Assembly (NCBI GenBank): GCA_963793845.1
Contig: CAWCBG010000006.1
Coordinates: 57,115 to 121,114, forward strand
Source: CAWCBG01 sp963793845
Lineage (GTDB): Bacteria > Acidobacteriota > Terriglobia > Terriglobales > Acidobacteriaceae
Direction of reading: 5' to 3'
Length of the DNA stretch: 64,000 nucleotides
Shown: piece by piece, positions 1 to 7,822 of the stretch
Numbering within the stretch: position 1 is the stretch's first letter
Layout: each line of letters opens with the position of its first letter
Notes under the pieces: generated by a model
Told to the model about the DNA's origin: nothing
Seen by the model: the letters and a program-made list of their open reading frames with translations, nothing else
Databases searched by the model: none
Position numbers and translations under genes: made by a program

Positions 1-918
1 ATACAGATCCTCGGTTTGCGGAGTCGGGTTATTGAACGCCAAACCCTTAAAGGGGCCAATCTTCGGCATGAATCGCAAGAGCGTTGACAGGATTCGCGTG
101 CCCAGGCCGGGCTTCGCGTACTCTTTTCCCCATTCCTTTTCATAATCGGAGCGGGAAAGACGGTACAGAAACTTCTGTTTTGCGAAGTTCGGAGTTTCGC
201 GCATGAGCTCTTTCTTGTGGGTTTGCAGCGCGACCTGGGTCATTTCCGGGATCAGCCGGCTGACGGAGTAGCGATACGAGCCGATCGCAAGGTCCTCGCG
301 GGGTAGCACGTCTTTCAACTCCAGCCCGTAGACTATGGGAAAGACCCGCTCCAGCAATGGTTTCGACACTTGGAATCCAATGAAATCATGGTACTGCTGC
401 GAGGCATAGCGGTTGCGAGCCACTTGAACCGTGTCGAAGCCAAACTCCGTTTTCAAATGTGCAGTTTTGTCCTGGGCGTACCGAACGGACTTGCCGAACT
501 TCGCTCGCAGCTTTGGATACTCGATGGCGACGGACTGGTTGACTGCAGGGTGCCCTGCTATATCCGACGCATAATGCGACAACGCGCCCAGAGCGAAAGC
601 ATACTCATTCGCATCATTGCTCTGCGCCAGCAGTTCTCGAACAAAGTCTCCGGTGCGGACATAGTGCACTAAGTCGCTGAATTCGATGCTGCCGAAGGGA
701 TAGTAGCCGAGATCTTGTATGACTGCCCCGCCGTAAGCGTAAGCATGGGCTTCCGTGATTTGCTCTTCCGTGAGCCCAGGGTAGCGCTTGAGGAGGAGTG
801 GCCTGATCTCGTCCTTCCACAAGAGGTCAACGATCTCTTCATGGGTCAGCACCGAATAGGCCGACGCGCCGCTGGTGCACATTAGTGTTATGAGCAACAG
901 GGAAGTGATTCGCGACAC
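1..918 (-). CDS. Zinc-dependent phospholipase C family protein (3' end beyond window)
   Basis: The frame is open from a GTG at 918 to the window edge, giving 306 residues with the C-terminus missing. The start gives a clean signal peptide (MSRITSLLLITLM, cleavage after GASA near residue 20), and AGGGAG lies just upstream, though only 3 nt away. Residues 21-135 resemble the bacterial Zn-dependent PLC/S1-P1-like all-helical fold: LTHEEIVDLLW with His26, EAHAYAYGGAVIQDLGYYP, and HYASDIAGHPAVN, which supply the His/Asp residues that bind zinc in that family. It is probably an exported hydrolase, but the substrate cannot be told. An ATG at 882 is an alternative start but would destroy the signal peptide. 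Family assignment rests on motif pattern only. Confidence 0.8.
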   Translation of the reverse strand, partial: MSRITSLLLITLMCTSGASAYSVLTHEEIVDLLWKDEIRPLLLKRYPGLTEEQITEAHAYAYGGAVIQDLGYYPFGSIEFSDLVHYVRTGDFVRELLAQSNDANEYAFALGALSHYASDIAGHPAVNQSVAIEYPKLRAKFGKSVRYAQDKTAHLKTEFGFDTVQVARNRYASQQYHDFIGFQVSKPLLERVFPIVYGLELKDVLPREDLAIGSYRYSVSRLIPEMTQVALQTHKKELMRETPNFAKQKFLYRLSRSDYEKEWGKEYAKPGLGTRILSTLLRFMPKIGPFKGLAFNNPTPQTEDLY

Positions 919-1058
919 GAGCTCCCTACAAAGGCTTGCGATCGAGTTCACGACCGCTAAACCAGCGCTCATTGCCCGTTCCGAATTGTTTGTCGCCGGC
1001 GTACTCACAGTTCTGCCTGAAAGTCTCGCGACCATCTTTGTCGGCATCATCCGTTTTG

Positions 1059-1253
1059 CTACGGTTTGCCAATATGAATGTTCTGCAGCGATTGAAGGAG
1101 TCCGGAGATATTCAGCAGCCACAACACCACCACTATCACCACTACGGCATTCAAGATTGACTTGATGGAACCCGCCATGGGGATAAAGCGATTCACCAAC
1201 CAAAGAAGAACTCCGACGACGATCAGGGCGAGGACAACTTGGAGTAACGGCAT
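1059..1253 (-). CDS. Thivi_2564-type small membrane protein
   Basis: This 64-residue protein begins MPLLQVVLALIVVGVLLW. It has two transmembrane helices (about residues 3-20 and 32-50) joined by a short loop (VNRFIPMAGSIKSIL), the arrangement of the widespread uncharacterised Thivi_2564 family. I chose the ATG at 1253 because family members start at MPL; the open frame extends 38 codons further upstream, but that stretch is polar and unlike the family. AAAGG lies upstream as a weak ribosome site. Function is unknown. It sits among other small membrane or stress proteins on this side of the window. Confidence 0.82.
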   Translation of the reverse strand: MPLLQVVLALIVVGVLLWLVNRFIPMAGSIKSILNAVVVIVVVLWLLNISGLLQSLQNIHIGKP

Positions 1254-1455
1254 AGTCTTTTGCCTTTGCTCGCAACCGGTTAGGTTGCGCAGATCAATAG
1301 TGTGAGCACCCGAGGCTCGTTCACCAGCTTCGAGCATAGAGGATGAAGGAGTCTTGAGTCTGGTCACATCTGCTCACATCTCGCGTCCCACTTCAGTTGG
1401 TCGGACGGGGCAAATATAAACGCCGAAGTGCAGTCTCCCGGCATCCAACGAGCTG

Positions 1456-2313
1456 TTGCGGCATGTCAATCTATCTTTCGTGGCGCTAGCCCTTGTCATG
1501 TGTCCTGCCTACGCTGGCTCTCATGGGCCGGATCCACGGGTGTCTCCCAACGAATTCGTCAAGGACGTTGTTACGAATGAATTGCGCGACAGAACCGAGC
1601 AAGGTAACTGGATGTACCGCGTCAGCAAGCTGGTTGACCAGCAGATGTTGGGCGCAATTGAAGTTGAAACGAAGGATGGTCCGGTGCATCGTCTGCTTGC
1701 GATCAATGACGTACCACTGAATTCAGTGCAGCGAGAGCAGGAAACGGTAAGACTGGAGCAACTCATTCGCGATCCCAGTCAGCAACTGGCGGTCAAGAAA
1801 CAATACGACGCGGACGAGCGTCGATTGGAGAGCCTCCTTCGTCTGCTGCCCGGCGCTTTCCTATTCCGCTACGACGGTTGGGATGGTTCTTATCTGCGGC
1901 TCGCTTTTCAGCCTGATCCGTCATTTATCCCTCCTACGATGGAATCCAAAGCCTTGCAAAGCATGGCAGGCACAATTCTGGTCGATCCTGAGCAGAAAAG
2001 GCTGGCAAGGCTGAGCGGGCGACTGACGCAGAACGTTGACTTTGGGTTTGGCATCTTCGGAAGGCTTGCGAAAGACGGTACGTTTGAGATTGCGCGAACT
2101 CAAGTGAGCTCGTCTCACTGGAAGACGGAACTCATCGACATCCACGTAACTGGACGTATGCTGCTTTTTAAGACGATCAGCAAACAGCAACATGAGACGA
2201 GATCTAAGTTTGCAGCAGTGCCAGACAACCTCGACCTGCGGCAGGCGGAGCAACTGCTCCAATCGCAAGCGGACCAGCAGGCGATCTCAAGTCAGGTAAT
2301 CTCACGACACTAA
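1456..2313 (+). CDS. Exported protein of unknown function
   Basis: I do not recognise a named family. The 285-residue product starts at a TTG and opens with a signal peptide (MRHVNLSFVALALVMCPAYAG). The mature part is soluble, charged and Gln-rich near the C-terminus (QAEQLLQSQADQQ). The centre (about residues 130-230) reads like beta-strands with a phrase of the type 'TILVDPEQKRLARLSGRL...FGFGIFGRL', which is reminiscent of lipoprotein-carrier or outer-membrane-lipoprotein-sorting folds in acidobacterial proteins; that is only an inference. The start is uncertain because no strong ribosome site precedes the TTG, but the next ATG (1498) would lose most of the signal peptide. It ends tail-to-tail, overlapping the next gene by 4 bases. 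Confidence 0.75.
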   Translation: MRHVNLSFVALALVMCPAYAGSHGPDPRVSPNEFVKDVVTNELRDRTEQGNWMYRVSKLVDQQMLGAIEVETKDGPVHRLLAINDVPLNSVQREQETVRLEQLIRDPSQQLAVKKQYDADERRLESLLRLLPGAFLFRYDGWDGSYLRLAFQPDPSFIPPTMESKALQSMAGTILVDPEQKRLARLSGRLTQNVDFGFGIFGRLAKDGTFEIARTQVSSSHWKTELIDIHVTGRMLLFKTISKQQHETRSKFAAVPDNLDLRQAEQLLQSQADQQAISSQVISRH

Positions 2314-2612
2314 GATATCGCAAGGTGCGCTTGCAGCGCCTCGTTAATCTCCACGTTTGACTTGTAAGCGATATCGATAGGAAGGCTGGACAACGGTTGG
2401 AGATGCGTCCACGCACCCCTCTGGATACTTGGTTGTAGCAGGTAGGTCCGTTGTGCTCCGCAGTCACAACAATGCTGCGATGGCAATCTCTCTCCGCCGC
2501 ACCGGATGGGCCAGCCAACATTGGCGTGCGGACACAAGCGCAGAAGTCGCATCGCCAAACCGAATGCCTTGGTTAGGCCTGCGCGGCGCGGATAAGACAG
2601 GATTCTAGTCAT
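2310..2612 (-). CDS. Small Cys-rich zinc-ribbon-like protein
   Basis: A 100-residue product is read from the ATG at 2612, preceded by AAAGGAAG at good spacing; the open frame upstream of this lacks a ribosome site. The centre has CPHANVGWPIRCGGE followed by CCDCGAQRTYLL, an arrangement of Cys pairs and one His that could hold a zinc ion. Short proteins with a 'CxH...P...CCDCGA...Y' pattern recur in Acidobacteriota genomes as far as I recall, with unknown role. The C-terminal 30 residues show no motif. It faces the exported protein at 1456-2313 and shares four bases with its 3' end. Confidence 0.65.
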   Translation of the reverse strand: MTRILSYPRRAGLTKAFGLAMRLLRLCPHANVGWPIRCGGERLPSQHCCDCGAQRTYLLQPSIQRGAWTHLQPLSSLPIDIAYKSNVEINEALQAHLAIS

Positions 2613-2697
2613 AAGACTTCCTTTCCGGTACGATGAGTAGGATTTCAAGTCGTCATGGCGCCCCGGCAATGGTAGCTGACGTCAAGAGTCACCGCGG

Positions 2698-2895
2698 TCA
2701 AGTCGGATCGGCCTTACTCGCGGCAGCCAGCGCTCGCATTTCCTGCATTATCTCCTGCCGTCGTCGTTCTCGCTCTTGATGCGAGTCTGTTTCCTCCTGG
2801 CTCTTGGGGCAAGCTCTATCGTCTTCATCCATGAGCTTATAAACAGACAGCTCTTTCAAGAGACCTAGCATTCGCTCAGACGCTTCGCTGCTCAT
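2698..2895 (-). CDS. Small charged hypothetical protein
   Basis: This 65-residue protein (MSSEASERMLGLLKELSVYK...) is almost entirely helical and highly charged, with a basic/acidic coiled-coil-like segment (QERERRRQEIMQEMRAL, about residues 40-56). It has no signal peptide or membrane segment. AGGG lies 8 nt upstream of the ATG. Similar short SEASERMLxLLKEL-type proteins seem typical of this phylum, but no function is known to me. It sits 31 bases downstream of, and on the same strand as, the gene at 2927-3169, so the two may be cotranscribed. Confidence 0.65.
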   Translation of the reverse strand: MSSEASERMLGLLKELSVYKLMDEDDRACPKSQEETDSHQERERRRQEIMQEMRALAAASKADPT

Positions 2896-2926
2896 GGGCT
2901 TACCCTATCGAGAAAAGTCGCCGGGG

Positions 2927-3169
2927 TCATGCCGCATCCGGAAATAAGTCTTTAAGCCCTAGGAGAATCGATGCCGGTAGATGGATCGTCCGTTTGGTCT
3001 TGTCGCTGGCGGTTGTAACGAAGATTGCAATTGCGTTCCCGTCGGGGAAGGGATCGGAAACGATCTCGAATCGTTCACCGTACATCTGGATGTGACTGGA
3101 GGCGTTGTAGCCGAGGTCTTTAATCCTGACACAGTCGTCAGCGAGGGACCCGTTGATTCCGTGGTGCAT
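2927..3169 (-). CDS. Small conserved hypothetical protein
   Basis: This 80-residue protein carries the phrase DDCVRIKDLGYNASSHIQMYGERFEIVSDPFPDG followed by a predicted beta-strand pair and IHLPASILLGLKDLFPDAA. It has no signal peptide or membrane helix. The composition and strand pattern suggest a compact beta domain. I recognise it only as a recurring acidobacterial hypothetical, with no assigned function. The start ATG at 3169 has a weak AGGCG upstream. It lies just before the 65-residue protein at 2698-2895 on the same strand. Confidence 0.68.
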   Translation of the reverse strand: MHHGINGSLADDCVRIKDLGYNASSHIQMYGERFEIVSDPFPDGNAIAIFVTTASDKTKRTIHLPASILLGLKDLFPDAA

Positions 3170-3340
3170 GACAGCGCCTATTTCTTGTGGTTGCGACCTA
3201 TTTCAGATTCGATTCAGAGCCCGCGGCGGTTAGCCATTCGTGTGCTTTCGATCTCTGACCATTGGGCTGGCAAGAATCTGTCGCTTGTCGGTTTGGCTGT
3301 GTTCACCATTTCCCGCGCGGCTCTCCGGATCTCGCGAAGA

Positions 3341-3360
3341 GGGCCCAGCGCACTGGGCCC
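3341..3360 (-). terminator. GC-rich hairpin, likely terminator
   Basis: GGGCCCAG and CTGGGCCC form a perfect 8-bp stem with a 4-nt loop, starting 26 bases beyond the stop codon of the DUF883-like gene. No long T-run follows, so it may act as a weak or factor-assisted terminator. Confidence 0.5.
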
Positions 3361-3385
3361 TGCCCTTGAGCATCTTCTCAAACAA

Positions 3386-3655
3386 CTAGCGTCGCCTCAG
3401 CATCCAGCCGATCAGTATCCCGATCGCAACGCCTATTGCCAAAGTCGTTGTGACCGCTTCAACAGGATGTCGTTGCAGACGCTTGATGGTGTCATCAACC
3501 AGTTCTTCCGCAGCATCCCCGCTCTGTTTTGCCACACGCCTGGCCGCTCCCACGCCATCTTCAAATACATCCGCAATGGCAGATGTTGCCCGCGACGCCT
3601 TGCGAGCCGCTTCGGCAATTTGCGCGTCGGTTCTTTCCAATACTGATTGCACCAT
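3386..3655 (-). CDS. DUF883/YqjD-like membrane-anchored protein
   Basis: The 89-residue protein has an amphipathic Ala-rich helix (about 10-65: AEAARKASRATSAIADVF..., VDDTIKRLQRHPVEA) and a C-terminal membrane segment (TTTLAIGVAIGILIGWML) ending in RRR. This is the layout of ElaB/YqjD/DUF883 proteins, tail-anchored inner-membrane proteins of which YqjD is linked to stationary-phase ribosome binding in E. coli. AGGACA precedes the ATG. Its neighbour is a CsbD-family protein, which fits a stress-response cluster. The role in this organism is inferred from the family only. Confidence 0.8.
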   Translation of the reverse strand: MVQSVLERTDAQIAEAARKASRATSAIADVFEDGVGAARRVAKQSGDAAEELVDDTIKRLQRHPVEAVTTTLAIGVAIGILIGWMLRRR

Positions 3656-3699
3656 TGTGTCCTGACCTCTCTCGTCTCCGAGTTCTGTGTTGAGTTGCC

Positions 3700-3882
3700 T
3701 TATTTTCCGACAGCTTTTTCTACCTTGCCGACCCAGTTTTGAACTTTGCCGGAATTTTTTTCAGCCCTGCCCTCGGCTTCCAGGTCGGGATTCTTGGTAA
3801 GCTCGCCGACCTTCTCCTTGATTGTTCCTTTGACTTCGTGGAGCTTACCTGTCGTCTTGTCGTCCGTGCTTGGTTTCATCAT
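3700..3882 (-). CDS. CsbD family stress protein
   Basis: The 60-residue product MMKPSTDDKTTGKLHEV... matches the CsbD pattern: GKLHEVKGTIKEKVGELTKNPDLEAEGRAEKNSGKVQ. CsbD proteins are small, hydrophilic, general-stress-induced proteins of unknown biochemical role. The ATG at 3882 was chosen because AGGAG lies 6 nt upstream; the open frame extends 18 codons further without a ribosome site. It lies next to the DUF883-like gene on the same strand, consistent with a shared stress regulon. Confidence 0.9.
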   Translation of the reverse strand: MMKPSTDDKTTGKLHEVKGTIKEKVGELTKNPDLEAEGRAEKNSGKVQNWVGKVEKAVGK

Positions 3883-3945
3883 GATGTTCTCCTGTGTTTG
3901 GTGGAACTGTTTTGATGCCGATTGCGGGGTTCGCAAACCCCTGCG

Positions 3946-4521
3946 TTATGCGACTCTTTGGTCGCCGGAAAGTTGCACCTGCACCAGTTCGTCGAAGAGT
4001 GAGCGGTAGTGAATCATCGCGGTTCGCATGTCTTCCGTGCTGGCTTCTCCCCTGCCGAGCCGCAATGCGATGTCGTGCGCCGACCGATAGTTCTCCATCA
4101 CGAGGGGATGGTCGACGGAAATGTCAGCCGCGCGCTGATCAAAATCGCCAACGGGATAGCCTCGCGTCCGCATCAGCGCGCAAACCAGTTCATCGGCCTC
4201 GGTCACAGCGCCCTTGGGATAGTCAACGAAACGGGACTGCACCGTCTGCCACTCGGCCAAATAGCGTTCACGCTCGGCTATGTCAAGGGCGCGGATCTTT
4301 AACTTCTCAACCCGCGTTTCACGATCCGCCAGCTTCGCTTCGGCTTTACGTTCAGATCCGTGTTGTTGAACCGCCCGGTCGTACTCTGGACCGAAGCGAT
4401 CGCGCAGTTGGACCGTGGTATTCCTGCGCTTCCGCATGTACAGTGCAACGGCAACGACGATTACCACAACCGCTGCGACTGCGAGAGCGACGACTTTGGG
4501 ATCCATAAGATTAAGATTCAT
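3946..4521 (-). CDS. Membrane-anchored hypothetical protein with coiled coil
   Basis: This 191-residue protein has one N-terminal membrane helix (about residues 9-28, VVALAVAAVVVIVVAVALYM) followed at once by RKRR and a charged, partly coiled-coil cytoplasmic region. The middle holds FGPEYDRAVQQHGSERKAEAKL and a later YRSAHDIALR segment. The pattern 'RFGPEYDRxV...G...AE..L..RE.RVE' recurs in many uncharacterised membrane-anchored proteins. A near-perfect AAGGAG site precedes the ATG. Function is unknown; the company of CsbD and DUF883 proteins suggests an envelope or stress role. Confidence 0.8.
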   Translation of the reverse strand: MNLNLMDPKVVALAVAAVVVIVVAVALYMRKRRNTTVQLRDRFGPEYDRAVQQHGSERKAEAKLADRETRVEKLKIRALDIAERERYLAEWQTVQSRFVDYPKGAVTEADELVCALMRTRGYPVGDFDQRAADISVDHPLVMENYRSAHDIALRLGRGEASTEDMRTAMIHYRSLFDELVQVQLSGDQRVA

Positions 4522-4840
4522 AGAAGCTCCTTCATGTCTTGAGCATCCGCAAACAGCATGGTTTGGGGAGGTTCAGTTTCTAAATCAAAGTATCGACCGA
4601 TGGGGGCGCACAAATCTGGTCAGAATTGCTCGCTCTAATCGAGTGAGACAGCGTCGTTTCGATCTGCAGGGAAAGCTCCGTCTGAGCTACGCTCTTCACG
4701 TGGGGTGATAGAGGTGGGCCGGCGACCAGCGACGGGACTGCTTACTGAGCAGTATTGAACAGTATTAAAAACTGATCCGCCCGATAATCAGGGAGGAAAT
4801 GAGTGCGAGTGTACATCGTCGCATTCATCAGGCGGCAGTT
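4522..4840. other. Intergenic stretch, no gene seen
   Basis: This 319-base divergent spacer separates a left-facing membrane protein from the right-facing repeat protein. It should contain promoters for both, but I see no convincing -35/-10 pair, hairpin or small frame with a ribosome site. Confidence 0.5.
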
Positions 4841-5521
4841 ATGAAAGTTAGTTCGTGCACGATTTGTTATGCCCTGTTGATTTCGATTGTGTTCTGCACA
4901 GAGTTGATGTCCGCTCAATCGCCTGACCAGGGGCAAAACCTGTTCGCGTGCAAGAACGGCTGGGACTCGTGCGTTTCGTCTGGATTGACCCAGGACGAGA
5001 AGAACGAAGTGGCATCAGCCAAGCACGAACAAAATCTTTCCGACTGTGAAAACACATCCCTGTCATGCGATCGATCCGCGCTCAGCCCGACGGAACTGAG
5101 CGCAGTAGCGATAGCTCTCCATCGCGACATGGTTTCCGATTGCTGGAGCGGCTTGGGCATATGTGACTATGCCAAGCTGACGTCATCAGAAGCCGCCGGC
5201 GTAGCTGTAGCCGAGAACCAAAGAAACGTCTCCGATTGTTGGAACGGCTGGTTCTCCTGCGACTTGTCGAAGCTGAGTCCGTCTGAACGAAGCGACGTAA
5301 CGGTCGCTCAGCACCGGCGAAATGTTTCGCAGTGTTGGGACGGTTGGGCGGACTGTGACCGCTCCAAACTGTCGGCGACCGAATTGAGTGCAGTGCTCGT
5401 TGCCGACCACCAGCGCAATTATCTGGCGTGCGTCAGCGGTTACACCGGCTGTGACCGTTCGCTGCTAACTTCTGCCGAGGCCAGCGCCATCATGACCGGA
5501 AAGAACGCGAGTACGCGCTGA
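4841..5521 (+). CDS. Secreted protein of six 32-residue two-Cys repeats
   Basis: From the ATG at 4841 the product has 226 residues. A signal peptide (MKVSSCTICYALLISIVFC, cleavage near SAQ) is followed by six tandem units of exactly 32 residues covering nearly all of the mature protein. Each unit follows N(L/V/Y)xxCxxGxxxCDxSxLSxxExxxVxxAxHxR, so cysteines recur at unit positions 5 and 12: twelve in total, well suited to six intra-repeat disulfides in the periplasm or outside the cell. Unit 1 lacks the Asp after the second Cys and unit 6 ends in a degenerate tail. The open frame extends 14 codons further upstream, but that start would bury the signal peptide. I recognise no named family or function. 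Confidence 0.82.
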   Translation: MKVSSCTICYALLISIVFCTELMSAQSPDQGQNLFACKNGWDSCVSSGLTQDEKNEVASAKHEQNLSDCENTSLSCDRSALSPTELSAVAIALHRDMVSDCWSGLGICDYAKLTSSEAAGVAVAENQRNVSDCWNGWFSCDLSKLSPSERSDVTVAQHRRNVSQCWDGWADCDRSKLSATELSAVLVADHQRNYLACVSGYTGCDRSLLTSAEASAIMTGKNASTR

Positions 5522-5622
5522 AGGTTTAGACTGGCTGGATAAGCACACTTCCTCGGGTTGGAGCGTGCGGCCATGGAGACCAGTCGACTGTTCGGCGTTG
5601 AAAGCGCTGTCAGGTTGTCGAA

Positions 5623-5814
5623 ATGAATTTACTATCCGCCCACTGTCGCGTCTGCAAGGGAGACCAGTTTCGCGCCGCGCCTCCTGAGAGCTGGATTGAA
5701 AAGGTTATTCTTCCCCGCCTGTTCCTTTGCCCGGGAGTATGTATTTGTTGCCACAAGCGGCGCTACGTCCCGACCTTTCAACGCTGGACGGCCGTCCCAA
5801 ATTCCTGGCGATGA
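5623..5814 (+). CDS. Small Cys-rich zinc-ribbon-like protein
   Basis: The 63-residue product has CRVCKGD near the N-terminus (Cys8, Cys11) and CPGVCICCHKRRY further on, so paired cysteines flank a hydrophobic core (WIEKVILPRLFL). This is a plausible zinc-ribbon or treble-clef fold. The ribosome site is weak (AGGTTG). No clear homologue comes to mind, but several other mini zinc-ribbon proteins occur in this window. It could be spurious, although the CxxC spacing and codon pattern favour a real gene. Confidence 0.55.
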   Translation: MNLLSAHCRVCKGDQFRAAPPESWIEKVILPRLFLCPGVCICCHKRRYVPTFQRWTAVPNSWR

Positions 5815-5875
5815 AATTACCGGCGCGCCGGTCTCCCTATAGCTTTGCGCGGTTGCACTAAGAAAGGAAAGTATC

Positions 5876-6052
5876 TTGACATACTACCGAGTCGATTTTC
5901 TGGGGCAGCCTGTTGTTCGGCCAGGCAAGCGCTTTCGTACCGAAGAGCAGGCCAGGCAGCACGCACGAAGAGTTCTTGGTTTGCCCGACGATAGCAGCTT
6001 GGCCTTAAAGGTGACAATCGTGGCGGTCGGCAAAAACGGAACTGCGATGTGA
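5876..6052 (+). CDS. Short basic hypothetical protein (TTG start)
   Basis: A 58-residue frame begins with TTG at 5876, 5 nt after AAGGAAA, and ends at TGA 6050-6052. The product begins (M)TYYRVDFLGQPVVRPGK and continues FRTEEQARQHARRVLGL, ending in a beta-strand-like tail (LKVTIVAVGKNG). The strand-turn-helix pattern and good ribosome site argue that it is translated. No family is recognised. It lies 61 bases after the previous small gene on the same strand. Confidence 0.6.
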   Translation: MTYYRVDFLGQPVVRPGKRFRTEEQARQHARRVLGLPDDSSLALKVTIVAVGKNGTAM

Positions 6053-6263
6053 AAGGGCCTATTCAGCCCGCATGAACTAACTCGCGCCTATGCGAGCAAG
6101 TCTTATGCCAGCTGCCTGGACAAGGCTACCCCCATAAAATTAGCTGCCCTGTCTGTAAGCCGGTGGCAAGGTTGTACCCGTCGCGATGGTCATGCAGCGT
6201 CTGCGGAGGCACATTCATCCGAGCGGAGTTGCAACCCGTCTCCAAGTGCGAACCGGCGAATCA

Positions 6264-7085
6264 CTAACGCAGCAACTTCCGGCGAATCCCTGCCAGTGCT
6301 CCCGCCAATCCCAGGCCGGCAAACGTCGAGGGCCACGCTGTTGCACCCGCAGCGATGACTCCCGTGCCTACAAGAGCTAAGGTTGCTGGTTCGGGTGTTG
6401 TTGTGGTGGTGGCGCAACTGCCGGTATCGATTGTGTTCGTATCCATCGTGACGGCCGCATTGAGGGCGATTGCCCTGCCGCAATTGATGGTGGCGCCGGT
6501 ATTCAGCGTAATGCTCTGGTCCGCGATGACGCTTCCATAGAAGTCCGTCGTCGTCCCCAGCGTCGCCGAACTGCCTACCTGCCAGTAAACCTGGTCATTC
6601 GTTCCGGGATTAATGACCAGCACCGAGGAAGCGCTTGCCGTGGTGAGCGTGCTCCCAATCTGGAAGACGATCATCACATTATTCATGCCTTGGAAGTCCA
6701 GGGTGAGTTGTCCGGTCAACTGGGCCGATGTCGCAAAGAAATAGACACCCGAGTCAAGCGTCAGGCCGCCCAGATCTTGTCCGGTGAGAGTCTGCGTTCG
6801 AGCCAAGCCCGCGAGGAAGTTGTACCCAGTGAGCGCGTCTGCCTGTGCCTGCATCGCGACCGCGTCGTCGTTATGGATAGTTCCCAGCACTGTGCCGGGA
6901 GGAAATCCGGTGATCGAGGTTCCGGGCCACACGCCAAGGTCTTGATCCACGATGCTGGGGCCAGTGTTGGTGACGGCTGACGCTCCCAGAATGCCGAACG
7001 CGTCGGCGCTTCCGAGGACACTTGCCTGGACGCTAGATGCAATCAGAAGAGGAACAAACAGGCAGACTACACTGACGACTTTCAT
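6264..7085 (-). CDS. DUF3494 ice-binding-like protein with PEP-CTERM tail
   Basis: This 273-residue exported protein has a signal peptide (MKVVSVVCLFVPLLIASSVQA) and then the DUF3494 ice-binding fold: LGSADAFGILGASAVTNTG, GDLGVWPGT-like and GTIHNDDAVA stretches, YNFLAGLA, LGGLTLDSGVYFF and the late FYGSVIADQSITLNTGATINCGRAIA. DUF3494 proteins are right-handed beta-helices; characterised members bind ice, others are adhesins. A Thr-rich linker leads to TPEPATLALVGTG, a hydrophobic helix and IRRKLLR: a PEP-CTERM sorting signal for exosortase-mediated export. No exosortase is visible here. Function could be ice binding or surface/biofilm attachment. Confidence 0.9.
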   Translation of the reverse strand: MKVVSVVCLFVPLLIASSVQASVLGSADAFGILGASAVTNTGPSIVDQDLGVWPGTSITGFPPGTVLGTIHNDDAVAMQAQADALTGYNFLAGLARTQTLTGQDLGGLTLDSGVYFFATSAQLTGQLTLDFQGMNNVMIVFQIGSTLTTASASSVLVINPGTNDQVYWQVGSSATLGTTTDFYGSVIADQSITLNTGATINCGRAIALNAAVTMDTNTIDTGSCATTTTTPEPATLALVGTGVIAAGATAWPSTFAGLGLAGALAGIRRKLLR

Positions 7086-7335
7086 TGGACGCCTCGGCCT
7101 GACTTCCGCATCGCAAACCGAAGCCTTGTCCGCAAGAAGCCAGGGGAAGGGCAGACAAGACGATGGCGATAGTAAGACTAATTACTAGTAACTGCCATAG
7201 CACATACGTGTCGATTGGCTCTGCCCGTCGCTGCAATACCTTTGTTTGCCTCACGAAGCCAAGTAAAAATAATGTTCGATATCGACCATCACCTGTGGTG
7301 GGTTGCAAGGGCACACTTCGCTGCTCAATGTCGTC

Positions 7336-7605
7336 CTACACCACTGACGCTACTTCCAGTGGTGCAATCACTTTCATTTTGGCCGGTTCTGTCGTGTGCC
7401 ACTCGAACGGTGCAATGTGGCGTACCTTGTGCGAAAGCGGCAGAGAACCGTACCGCTTCCCGCAGGAGAGACATACCGAGCCAACCTGCCTGATATCGCT
7501 CTCTCGCTGAATGTCGGTCTCCCGCGTCGCAACATATCCGGAAATAACCGGACCATTGCACTTTATGCAAGTGAATGCGAAGAGGTGAAGATAGTGTGTT
7601 CTCAT
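7336..7605 (-). CDS. Small double-CxxC zinc-ribbon-like protein
   Basis: From the ATG at 7605 the product has 89 residues (MRTHYLHLFAFTCIKCNGPV...). It has two CxxC knuckles, CIKC (13-16) and CLSC (about 48-51), separated by a polar strand-rich segment, matching a classic two-knuckle zinc ribbon. The open frame upstream of 7605 has no ribosome site. Very similar 'MRTHYL(Y/H)LFAFTCxKC' proteins recur, in my recollection, in Acidobacteriota with unknown function. It stands divergently from the receiver-domain gene. Confidence 0.72.
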   Translation of the reverse strand: MRTHYLHLFAFTCIKCNGPVISGYVATRETDIQRESDIRQVGSVCLSCGKRYGSLPLSHKVRHIAPFEWHTTEPAKMKVIAPLEVASVV

Positions 7606-7822
7606 AGTCGCTGCAGACCCCACGGTATTCAACTCTAAGGCTAGCGCTGCCTGGCATAAGCGTCTGTGCACAATAGCTCACCTCGCCTGATCGCGATCGC
7701 TGGATCTTCGTCGAAAACACCTCTTCTGGAGAGGTGATCTGTTTTGACCAGACTGGGCTTGAATGCGTATGACATCGTAGGTGAGTGAGACTCTCTTCCA
7801 TTCGCCACCGCCAGGAGTGCAA

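Noticed and set aside
6053..6263. Possible c-di-GMP riboswitch in the spacer containing GACAAGGCTACC and TTAGCTGCCC
   Set aside because: The conserved GEMM-I elements could not be aligned on either strand, and no downstream gene on the plus strand is placed to be controlled.
7325..7822. 165-codon minus-strand frame overlapping the CxxC protein
   Set aside because: Composition is random and it overlaps the better-supported zinc-ribbon gene (7336-7605) in another frame.
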